This document shows positions 16,601 through 23,819 of a DNA stretch of 37,671 bases, piece by piece (position 1 is the stretch's first letter; every line of letters begins with the position of its first letter). A model generated the notes under the pieces. It was not told where the DNA came from. It did no database searches and saw nothing but the letters and a program-made list of their open reading frames with translations. The DNA comes from Rhizobiaceae bacterium (GTDB lineage Bacteria > Pseudomonadota > Alphaproteobacteria > Rhizobiales > Rhizobiaceae). The stretch lies in NCBI GenBank assembly GCA_019635715.1, contig JAHBYY010000046.1:1-37671 (forward strand), written 5' to 3'. Both the position numbers and the translations under genes were made by a program.

Positions 16601-19066
16601 GGAGGCGGGACCGTCGACATCCCGGTCTCGGCCGAATGGGGTGCGGGCGCCTACGTCACCGCGACCCTCTACCGGCCCGGCGAGGCGACGGAATCGCGCA
16701 TGCCGGCGCGCGCCATCGGCCTGAAGTGGCTGAAGGTCGACCCCGGCGCGCGCAAGCTGAACGTCGCGCTGTCGCCGGTCGCCAAGACCGAGCCGCGCCA
16801 GCCGCTGTCCATCCCGGTCAGCGTGAGCGGCCTGCCTGCCGCCACTGACGCCTATGTGACCATCGCGGCGGTCGACGTCGGCATCCTCAACCTCACCGAC
16901 TACAAGGCGCCCGATCCGGAGGCCTGGTATTTCGGCCAGCGCATGCTCGGCATCGAGATGCGCGATCTCTACGGCCGCCTGATCGACGGCTCGCTCGGCG
17001 CCACCGGGCGGCTGCGCACCGGCGGCGACGGCGGCGGGCTGACCGCGCAGGGCAATCCGCCGAAGGAGAAGCTGGTCGCGTTCTTCTCCGGCATCGTCAA
17101 GCTTGACGCGGACGGCAAGGCGACGGTCGACTTCGACATCCCGCAGTTCAACGGCACGGTGCGCGTCATGGCCGTGGCCTGGACGAAGGACGCCGTCGGC
17201 CATGCCTCGACCGACGTGATCGTCCGCGATCCGGTCGTCATCACCGCAGGGCTGCCGCGCTTCCTCGCCCCCGGCGACGCCGCCGTGATGCGGCTCGACA
17301 TCGCCAACACCGACGCGCCCGACGGCGACTATCAGTTCGCCGTCGAGACGACAGGCGACCTGTCCACCGGCAGCGCCGCCCTGCCCGACCACGTGACGCT
17401 GACGGCCGGCAAGCGCCAGTCGATCACCGTGCCGCTGGTCGCGCAGACGGCCGGGGATGCCAGCATCACGGTGCGGCTGGCGAAGGCCGACGGCCCCACG
17501 GTCGAGCAGACCCTGTTCGTTCCGGTGCGGCCGGCGGTCCTGCCGGTCACCAACCGGCTGGTCGTCGACCTCGGCCCGAACGGCCAGAGCCTGCGCGTCG
17601 ACGGCGCGCTGCTGGAAGGCAGCGTGCTGCCGGGCGCCCATGTCAGCGTGGGCGTGTCGCCGTCGGCGGCCTTCGACGTGCCCTCGCTGCTGCTGGCGCT
17701 CGATCGCTATCCCTATGGCTGTGCCGAGCAGACGACGAGCCGCGCGCTGCCCCTGCTCTATGTCAGCGAACTGTCCGCAGGCGCCGGGCTCGACGACGAT
17801 CCGACGCTGCGGCCGCGCATCCAGGAAGCGATCTATCGCGTCCTGAACTACCAGTCCTCCTCGGGCTCGTTCGGCCTCTGGGGCCCCGGCAGCGGCGATC
17901 TGTGGCTGGACTCCTACGTCACCGACTTCCTGACGCGGGCGCGCGAGCTGAACTACGACGTGCCGCGCGAGGCCATGCTGCAGGCCGTCGCCAACCTGCA
18001 GAACTCGCTCGGCTACGACCTCGACATCGAGGATCGCGGCAGCGAGATCGCCTACGCCCTCTATGTGCTGTCGCGCAACAGGAAGGCGTCGGTCGGCGAC
18101 CTGCGCTACTATGCCGACACGCAGATCGAGGCCTTCTCCAGTCCGATGGCGGTCGCCCAGCTCGCCGCGAGCCTGTCGCTCTACGGCGACGCCGCCCGCG
18201 CCGAGGCCACCTTCAAGGCGGCCCTGCAACTGGCCAAGTCCAAGCCGGACTACGACTGGCACCGGTCGGACTACGGCTCGACCTTGCGCGACGGAGCGGC
18301 GATGCTGGCGCTCGCGGCGGAAAGCAAGCCGCTGCCGAGCGTGGTTCCGGAGCTGATCGCGCTGGTCGGCGCGGAACGCGGCAAGGCCCGCTGGACCAGC
18401 ACCCAGGACGACGCCTGGATGCTGCTGGCGGCCCGTGCCCTGCGGGCCAATTCCGCCGACATGAAGCTGACCGTCAACGGCGCCGATCGCACCGGCGCCT
18501 ATTCGGGGCGCTTCGACGGCAGCGACATCGCCGACAGTCCTCTGGTGATCGCCAACGCCGGACCGAGCGCCGTGCAGGCGGTGGTCACCACGGTTGCCGC
18601 GCCCTCCGAGCCGCTGCCGGCCGGCGGCGACGGCTTTTCGATCGAGCGCACCTACTACACGCTCGACGGCAGCGAGGCGAACGTCACCGAGGTCACGCAG
18701 AACGAGCGTTACGTGGTGGTGCTGAAGGTCCGCGAGGACAATTCCTGGCCGTCGCGCGTCCTGGTCAGCGATCTCCTGCCGGCCGGCTTCGAGATCGACA
18801 ATCCAGGGCTCGTCAGCTCCGCCGATCTCGGCAACTTTTCGTGGCTGGAGCGGACGGAGGCGGCGCATCTGGAGTTCCGCGACGATCGCTTCATCGCGGC
18901 CTTCGATCGCAGCGACAGTTCGGATCGCGAGATCACGCTGGCCTACGTCGTGCGCGCGGTGACGCCGGGCGTCTACGCGCATCCGGCCGCGAGCGTCGAG
19001 GACATGTACCGGCCGCAATATTCGGCCCGCACCTCGACCGGCATGATGGAGGTCAAGGCGCCGTAA
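13601..19066 (+). CDS. Alpha-2-macroglobulin family protein with N-terminal PAN-like module and intact thioester
   Basis: Bacterial alpha-2-macroglobulins are periplasmic protease traps, thought to guard the envelope when peptidoglycan is breached. This one has 1821 aa from the ATG at 13601, preceded by GGGGGGA. A Sec signal (1-23, ending GGAALA) has no lipobox Cys, unlike the lipoprotein YfhM of E. coli, so the protein is probably soluble or held by its PAN part. Residues about 30-80 form a PAN/Apple-like module with Cys53, Cys57, Cys63 and Cys75; about 140-260 look TPR-like. Macroglobulin domains follow, with a glycine-rich bait-like stretch (RTGGDGGGLTAQGN) in the middle, then the thioester CAEQ at 1374-1377 in YPYGCAEQTTSRA and an alpha-toroid. 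It is normally paired with pbpC; here pbpC lies 1.27 kb downstream. Confidence 0.93.
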   Translation: MRGLKLLATLLLLVPLWGGAALAAEGRAVDTIKDKDYFGFDLRSTQNVTLDQCKSTCLGDSQCRAFTYNTKAKWCFLKSDFATLKPFVGAVAGKVVTINGEPDIGAPPEIAFFPSWMADEARQYRDRVAGEAVSATEGLVGLTEAAEQAMLVGDGAAAAQNYRKAIAIAPQDGKLWLALARASFAANSSDGSDAADLARDGTSAAWNAYQYLRTTAGRADALAAIAVGLDRRDMFRPALQAYEASLALVNSAGVRADYEDLKARKGFRVVEHTIDADTASPRVCAQFSEDLVKAGVDYSTFVTVDDSAPKAVEAKERQICVEGLEHGQHYRVAFRPGLPAAIGEVLAAPVVLTVYVQDRSASVRFTGDSFVLPSTGRRGIPLVSVNMPAADLKLYRIGDRSLAQLLSGYQFLRQLDSYDIESIAGQMGAPVWEGKLDISTELNKEITTSFPVDEALPDRKPGVYVLTAQPENDSSDSWSSKATQWFVVSDIGLSTYTGQDGLTVFARSLGSAKPIADVELTLLAKNNEILGTARTDAQGRASFTPGLVRGEGGMVPAVLTASSQARDFVFLDMTRAGFDLSDRGVTGRAAAGALDVYAWTERGIYRVGETVHVAALARDDSANAVEKLPLTFVFARPDGVEDRREVSDGAAAGGYAVDLAIAPNAMRGTWTVSIHTDPKQPAVASQTFLVEDFVPDRIEFTLASDKPEIGIGDPAEITVDGRFLYGAPAAGLELEGEATVSTTRTDKDFPGYQFGLADEQEGDATRIPLTDLPLVGEDGKATFPVAVDALPSTTRLLTANVAVRMRESGGRAVEERLDLTVKPQADVIGIRPDFAGGEVPQGGVARFTAIVVDPSGARKPLAGALWSLVKVERNYQWYRNGNSWNYEPITLTKAVASGTVDIAVDGSASISSPVDWGRYRLEIETQDPDGPATSVEFDAGWYVAATSTETPDGLEVALDKESYAPGETARLQVSPRFAGELLVTVGADSLLATYTASVPAGGGTVDIPVSAEWGAGAYVTATLYRPGEATESRMPARAIGLKWLKVDPGARKLNVALSPVAKTEPRQPLSIPVSVSGLPAATDAYVTIAAVDVGILNLTDYKAPDPEAWYFGQRMLGIEMRDLYGRLIDGSLGATGRLRTGGDGGGLTAQGNPPKEKLVAFFSGIVKLDADGKATVDFDIPQFNGTVRVMAVAWTKDAVGHASTDVIVRDPVVITAGLPRFLAPGDAAVMRLDIANTDAPDGDYQFAVETTGDLSTGSAALPDHVTLTAGKRQSITVPLVAQTAGDASITVRLAKADGPTVEQTLFVPVRPAVLPVTNRLVVDLGPNGQSLRVDGALLEGSVLPGAHVSVGVSPSAAFDVPSLLLALDRYPYGCAEQTTSRALPLLYVSELSAGAGLDDDPTLRPRIQEAIYRVLNYQSSSGSFGLWGPGSGDLWLDSYVTDFLTRARELNYDVPREAMLQAVANLQNSLGYDLDIEDRGSEIAYALYVLSRNRKASVGDLRYYADTQIEAFSSPMAVAQLAASLSLYGDAARAEATFKAALQLAKSKPDYDWHRSDYGSTLRDGAAMLALAAESKPLPSVVPELIALVGAERGKARWTSTQDDAWMLLAARALRANSADMKLTVNGADRTGAYSGRFDGSDIADSPLVIANAGPSAVQAVVTTVAAPSEPLPAGGDGFSIERTYYTLDGSEANVTEVTQNERYVVVLKVREDNSWPSRVLVSDLLPAGFEIDNPGLVSSADLGNFSWLERTEAAHLEFRDDRFIAAFDRSDSSDREITLAYVVRAVTPGVYAHPAASVEDMYRPQYSARTSTGMMEVKAP

Positions 19067-19396
19067 GATGAGCGACCTGGGACAGTCGACTTTTTTCCGA
19101 GCAAATGCTGAAGCCCTTCAAGGCTGGCGCGGGCGGAAACAAAGTAATTCCCCGCCTACCCGAGAAACCGGAAAGCGTCGGCATGAGGTCGATGACCGAA
19201 CAGGAATCGCAGGGGACAGTTTACTTTCTTTCGGCAGTAAAGCCGCGCCGTCCCGGAAGTCACGCGGGCCGAAAAAAGTAAACTGTCCCCGGCATCTACG
19301 TCGTCTCGGTCGCGAACTTCATGAGCCGATTTCGGGTTGTCCGGCAGTCGGAGTAAAACTGTCCCCTGGCATTTCGCCGCGCTCCCGCCACCTGCC
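19067..19396. other. 330-nt gene-free stretch filled by nested inverted repeats
   Basis: Between the macroglobulin stop and the 3' end of the XRE gene. No codon-biased frame is supported; short open frames here are crossed by the repeats. Four copies of a GGGACAGT-x-ACTTT motif occupy it and are annotated separately. Confidence 0.7.
19079..19366. repeat. Four GGGACAGTTTACTTT-type motifs in nested inverted array
   Basis: Copies 1 (19079-19098) and 2 (19212-19235) are direct; copies 3 (19268-19290) and 4 (19352-19366) are inverted. Copies 2 and 3 pair over 16 exact bases, GGGGACAGTTTACTTT with its complement, and then over TTTCGGC after a one-base bulge, around a 32-nt loop. Copy 1 (GGGACAGTCGACTTTTTT) and copy 4 (AGTAAAACTGTCCCC) are diverged and form a possible outer pair. 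The look is that of a REP/BIME-like element or terminal repeats left by a lost mobile element; no transposase remains. Confidence 0.8.
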
Positions 19397-19783
19397 TCAA
19401 GCGAGCCAGTCGGGCGGTACGTCGAGCGCCTTGGCCAGCCCGGCGATCGTCTCGGCGGAGCCCGACCTGCGACCATTCTCGAGATCGGAAAGGTAGCCCT
19501 GGGCTATGTCTGCACTGGCAGCGAGCTGGAACTGGGGGACGGCCCGCCACTTCCGCAAGGCCCGCGGTCGCGTGTCGCCGCGCAAAAGCAGTGCGCCAAC
19601 CTCGGCTGGCAAGGTCGGATGTGCCTCGGCGGCGAGGTCGGCCTTGCGGGCGTCGTACATGGCGACATCGGCGGCATCTTCCTCGCCCTCCGCGGCGGCC
19701 GCCACGAGCGCCTCGTATTCCGCGCGGGGAAGAACCACGAGTTCGTCGCCGCTCGGGCTGTGGATGATCTGGATGGTGGTCAT
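19397..19783 (-). CDS. XRE-family helix-turn-helix protein, possible orphan antitoxin
   Basis: A 128-aa protein with AAGGA six bases before the ATG at 19783. The N-terminal part (about 1-50, IQIIHSPSGDELVVLPRAEY) resembles the short beta-rich N-terminus of small antitoxin or regulator proteins. The C-terminal part (about 74-127) is an HTH_3 fold: LRKWRAVPQFQLAASADIAQ, then YLSDLENGRRSGSAETIAGL and a final DVPPDWLA. That order, with the DNA-binding domain at the C-terminus, fits HigA/MqsA-like antitoxins or an autoregulated repressor. No toxin-like frame lies next to it on either side, only repeats, so it is an orphan here. It interrupts the usual macroglobulin-pbpC pair. Confidence 0.8.
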   Translation of the reverse strand: MTTIQIIHSPSGDELVVLPRAEYEALVAAAAEGEEDAADVAMYDARKADLAAEAHPTLPAEVGALLLRGDTRPRALRKWRAVPQFQLAASADIAQGYLSDLENGRRSGSAETIAGLAKALDVPPDWLA

Positions 19784-20339
19784 GATCGTTCCTTCACCGT
19801 CTCCGGTAGGTCGTCGTTTCGCGCCGGCCTATGCAGATTTTGAAGCGCTCTCACGCCTTCGCGCCCCCCTCCGTCCTGCCGGACATCTCCTCCACACGGG
19901 GGGAGATTTCGCTGGCCGCCTTGCTTTCACCAATCGCCAATTTTGCAGAAAGCGCGGCGAGGTCGACACCGCCGATCTCCCCCCTTGTGGCAGGGCAGTC
20001 GCATATGGACAAAGTAGGTTGGTCGACCCCCTCACCGCCTCGCTTCGCTCGGCACCTTGCCAGGGCGAGACACTTGTCTCGCCCGTCCTTCGGACCCCCC
20101 ACTTCGTAGGGGAGAGGAAGCGCCGGCCGCGAAGCCGGGCTCCTTTCCTCTCCCTCCGGAGGGGGGAGAGGTGGCCCGTAGGGCCGGAGAGGGGGAAGGC
20201 GGTATTCATATGCATTTGCCCTGCCCCTCGTGGGGGAGATGTCCGGCAGGACGGAGGGGGGCAACGCAGGGTGCCAGGCCTTCGCCAACTCCGCGCCCTT
20301 GGATTCGCGCCTCCACGAACGACCGCGTGAAGGGTGGCT
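19784..20339. other. Repeat-rich intergenic stretch upstream of pbpC
   Basis: 556 nt with no supportable gene; most of it (19863-20262) is a palindromic mosaic. The remaining 3' flank, about 20263-20339, must carry the pbpC ribosome binding site (GAAGGG at 20329-20334). No clear promoter hexamers are seen there. Confidence 0.6.
19863..20262. repeat. 400-bp RIME-like palindromic mosaic
   Basis: Outer arms 19863-19890 and 20235-20262 are exact 28-base reverse complements, with core CCGTCCTGCCGGACATCTCC. Inside, GGCAGGGCAGTCGCATATG near 19988 pairs imperfectly with CATATGCATTTGCCCTGCC near 20208. The centre holds further hairpins: GGGCGAGAC/GTCTCGCCC at 20063-20084 and CCTCTCCC/GGGAGAGG at 20147-20171. 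It shares the CTCC/GGGGGAGAT and CCGGCAGG vocabulary with the element at 1241-1358. Confidence 0.8.
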
Positions 20340-22454
20340 GTGTCCTTCCTCCAGAAAGAACCCCTCCGCAAACATCTCCGCCGCGCCGTCATTGCGGCGG
20401 CCGCGCTCGGCATCGCCGCGGCGGCGACACTCGTCGCGCTCAAGAGCCTCGACCGCGCCTTTCCCCCGCCCCTGCCGGAGAAGATCGCGGTCTCGCAGGA
20501 AGTCGTCGACCGTGACGGGGCGCTGCTGCGCGCCTATGCCGCCGCCGACGGCTACTGGCGGCTCGGCGTCGGGCTCGACCAGGTCGATCCGCAGTTCCTG
20601 AAGATGCTCGTCGCCTACGAGGACAAGCGCTTCTGGGACCACTCGGGCGTCGACGCCTATGCGCTGCTGCGGGCGGCCGGACAATTCGCCGGCCATGGCC
20701 GCATCGTCTCCGGCGGCTCGACCCTGTCGATGCAGCTAGCCCGCCTGATCGAACCGCGCGACAGCCGCAGCGTCGCCTCCAAGATCCGCCAGATCTTCCG
20801 CGCCTGGCAGATCGAGCGCCGGCTGACCAAGCAGGAGATCCTGCAGCGCTACCTCATGCTCGCGCCCTATGGCGGCAACGTCGAGGGCGTTCGCGCCGCC
20901 GCGCTCACCTGGTTCGGCAAGGAACCGGCGCGCCTGACCGTCTCCGAAGCGGCGCTGCTCGTCGCCCTGCCGCAATTGCCGGAGCGCCGTCGGCCGGACC
21001 GGTTTCGCGACAATTCCCGCAAGGCCCGCGACCGGGTGCTTGCCCGCATGGTCGACGCCGGTGTGCTGGGCGAGCGCGAGGCGGCGCGCGCCGCGATCGA
21101 CGACGTTCCGACCGAGCGGACCACGCTCCCTGCGCTGGCGGCCCACCTTTCCGACGACGCGCTGCGCGCCGCGCCATCCGAAACCCACCACAGGCTGACG
21201 CTGCGCCGCTCCGTCCAGCAGGGTCTGGAAACCGTCGCCAGGGACGCGGCCCGCAAGCTGGGCGACCGCGTGTCGGTCGCCATCGTGCTCGCCGATGCGA
21301 TGACCGGCGACATCCTCGGCTCCGTCGGCTCGGCCGATTATTTCGACCCGCGCAGGTATGGCTGGATCGACATGACGCGCGCCAGCCGCTCGCCGGGGTC
21401 TACCCTGAAGCCGTTCATCTACGGCCTGGCCTTCGAACAGGGGCTGGTGGCGCAGGAGACGCTGATCGAGGACCGGCCGACCAATTTCGCCGGCTACCGG
21501 CCGCGCAATTTCGACATGGACTACCAGGGCGACGTCAGCGTGCGCCAGGCCCTGCAGATGTCGCTCAACGTCCCCGCCATCCGCCTGCTCGATGCGGTCG
21601 GGCCGGCCCGGCTGACTGCCCGGTTCCGCCAGGCCGACATCGTCCCGCGCCTGCCGCCGGGCGAGAGGCCCGGCCTGGCCATCGGCCTCGGCGGCGTCGG
21701 CCTGTCGCTGCGCGATCTGGTGCAGCTCTATACCGGCCTGTCCAATGGCGGCCGGGCCAAGCGCCTGCGCGACGGTGCCGGACCCGATCCCGCGCCGCTC
21801 GCCAACGGCACGATCCTCGATCCGGCGGCGACCTGGCAGGTCACCGACATCCTCTCCGGCGTCCGCCCCCCCGAAGGCGCGCCGGCGCGCGGCATCGCCT
21901 ACAAGACCGGCACCTCCTACGGCTACCGCGATGCCTGGTCGGTCGGATATGACGGACGCTACGTGCTCGGCGTCTGGGTCGGGCGCGCCGATTCCGGCTC
22001 GGTGCCCGGCCTCGCCGGCTATGTCTCGGCAGCGCCGATCCTGTTCGAGGCCTTTGCCCGCTCCGGCCTGCCGGTCGTGCCGCAGCAGCGCCCGCCCGCC
22101 GGCTCGTTCCGCCCCGCGCCGAAGGACCTGCCGGTGACGCTGGCCCGCTTCACCCCGCCGGGGGACCAGCTCGCCGCCACGCTTTCGGCGGTGACGGAAC
22201 CTGCCCCGCAGATCGTCTTTCCGCCGGAAGGTGCGCATGTCGACCTCGCGGCGATGACCGAAACGGCCATGCCGCTGGTGCTGAAGCTTCAGGGCGGCCG
22301 CGCGCCCTTCCGCTGGCTGGCCAACGGCAAGCCGCTCGCCGAGCCGGTACGCCGCCGAACCGCCAACTGGCAGCCGGACGGAACCGGCTATTCGACGCTG
22401 ACCGTCATCGACGCCGCCGGCCGTGCGGCGAGCGTCAACGTCTTCGTCGAGTGA
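20340..22454 (+). CDS. pbpC: Penicillin-binding protein 1C (bifunctional glycosyltransferase/transpeptidase)
   Basis: Inner-membrane peptidoglycan synthase that polymerises glycan strands and carries a transpeptidase domain. It has 704 aa from a GTG at 20340, chosen because GAAGGG lies 5 nt upstream; a GTG at 20334 overlaps that site. A membrane anchor sits at about 15-35. The glycosyltransferase (GT51) domain has the catalytic Glu94 in AYEDKRFWDH and GGSTLSMQLARL near 126-137. The transpeptidase has SPGSTLK with Ser354 and Lys357, SLN at 408-410 and KTGTS from Lys522. The C-terminus (about 610-704) is the BiPBP_C beta domain typical of PBP1C. The family usually sits directly after a macroglobulin gene, suggesting joint envelope repair and defence. 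Its 3' end converges on the amidohydrolase gene with 18 nt between stops. Confidence 0.96.
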   Translation: MSFLQKEPLRKHLRRAVIAAAALGIAAAATLVALKSLDRAFPPPLPEKIAVSQEVVDRDGALLRAYAAADGYWRLGVGLDQVDPQFLKMLVAYEDKRFWDHSGVDAYALLRAAGQFAGHGRIVSGGSTLSMQLARLIEPRDSRSVASKIRQIFRAWQIERRLTKQEILQRYLMLAPYGGNVEGVRAAALTWFGKEPARLTVSEAALLVALPQLPERRRPDRFRDNSRKARDRVLARMVDAGVLGEREAARAAIDDVPTERTTLPALAAHLSDDALRAAPSETHHRLTLRRSVQQGLETVARDAARKLGDRVSVAIVLADAMTGDILGSVGSADYFDPRRYGWIDMTRASRSPGSTLKPFIYGLAFEQGLVAQETLIEDRPTNFAGYRPRNFDMDYQGDVSVRQALQMSLNVPAIRLLDAVGPARLTARFRQADIVPRLPPGERPGLAIGLGGVGLSLRDLVQLYTGLSNGGRAKRLRDGAGPDPAPLANGTILDPAATWQVTDILSGVRPPEGAPARGIAYKTGTSYGYRDAWSVGYDGRYVLGVWVGRADSGSVPGLAGYVSAAPILFEAFARSGLPVVPQQRPPAGSFRPAPKDLPVTLARFTPPGDQLAATLSAVTEPAPQIVFPPEGAHVDLAAMTETAMPLVLKLQGGRAPFRWLANGKPLAEPVRRRTANWQPDGTGYSTLTVIDAAGRAASVNVFVE

Positions 22455-22472
22455 GGCGTCCGCACCGCCGCG

Positions 22473-22476
<4 letters not shown>
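22451..22476. terminator. Short hairpin spanning both stops of a convergent pair
   Basis: GTGAGGCG (22451-22458) pairs at seven of eight positions with CGCGTCAC (22469-22476), including both stop codons of pbpC and the convergent amidohydrolase gene. A weak bidirectional terminator is possible, but there is no U-run. Confidence 0.25.
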
Positions 22477-23513
<1,037 letters not shown>

Positions 23514-23819
23514 GCGTCCCTCCGGCGTCCATCGGCCTCGCCAAAGCCTCTAGTGGAACGAATTTGACATTCGCATCCCATCGGACATCACGTGGACCAT
23601 GCGAATGTCAAATTCAAAGTTCCACTAGAATCATACACTTGCTAGTGGTCTATCGATTCTGACATTTGTCCGGGCGGCCGGTATCAGCGGGATACAAATG
23701 TCAGAATCAGACCACTAGCCGCAAGCATGGCCGCTTCACAAGTCACCGCGCCGCCTCCGGCGCCGTGATCTGGCCCGGCAACGCCGGAAGGTGGTAAACA
23801 GGGCGCGAGGGAGCCCGAC
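23514..23819. other. Divergent upstream region between the polyamine deacylase and the amidohydrolase-pot operon
   Basis: 306 nt without a gene. More than half (23550-23718) is the twin-hairpin element. The 100 nt between that element and the amidohydrolase ATG are GC-rich, with GAGGGAG as ribosome binding site but no clear promoter hexamers. Promoters for both directions would have to lie within or close to the hairpins. Confidence 0.55.
23550..23718. repeat. Twin-hairpin element, copy 1 (169 bp)
   Basis: Hairpin 1: arms 23550-23576 and 23599-23628, CTAGTGGAAC plus GAATTTGACATTCGCAT, with a 3-nt bulge (AAA) in the right arm and a 22-nt loop. Hairpin 2: arms 23642-23669 and 23694-23718, CTAGTGGTCT plus GATTCTGACATTTGT, with a 3-nt bulge (ATC) in the left arm and an inner GTATC/GATAC stem. 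Both hairpins are capped by CTAGTGG/CCACTAG. A second, partly decayed copy is at 33484-33652. Confidence 0.9.

Noticed and set aside
13526-19018. Minus-strand open frame of 1830 codons opposite the macroglobulin gene
   Set aside because: Same artefact: stop codons are rare in this antisense frame because of codon bias. No recognisable domain; the plus strand has signal peptide, PAN-like and macroglobulin features.
19068-19496. Short open frame just after the macroglobulin gene
   Set aside because: It runs through all four inverted repeat copies and has no ribosome binding site or domain; treated as repeat DNA.
19829-20443. Minus-strand frame of 204 codons upstream of the XRE gene, considered as a possible toxin
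   Set aside because: Its sequence is the translated palindromic mosaic and it overlaps the start of pbpC; no toxin fold is visible.
20736-22238. Minus-strand frame of 500 codons opposite pbpC
   Set aside because: No domain, and pbpC on the plus strand shows every catalytic motif.
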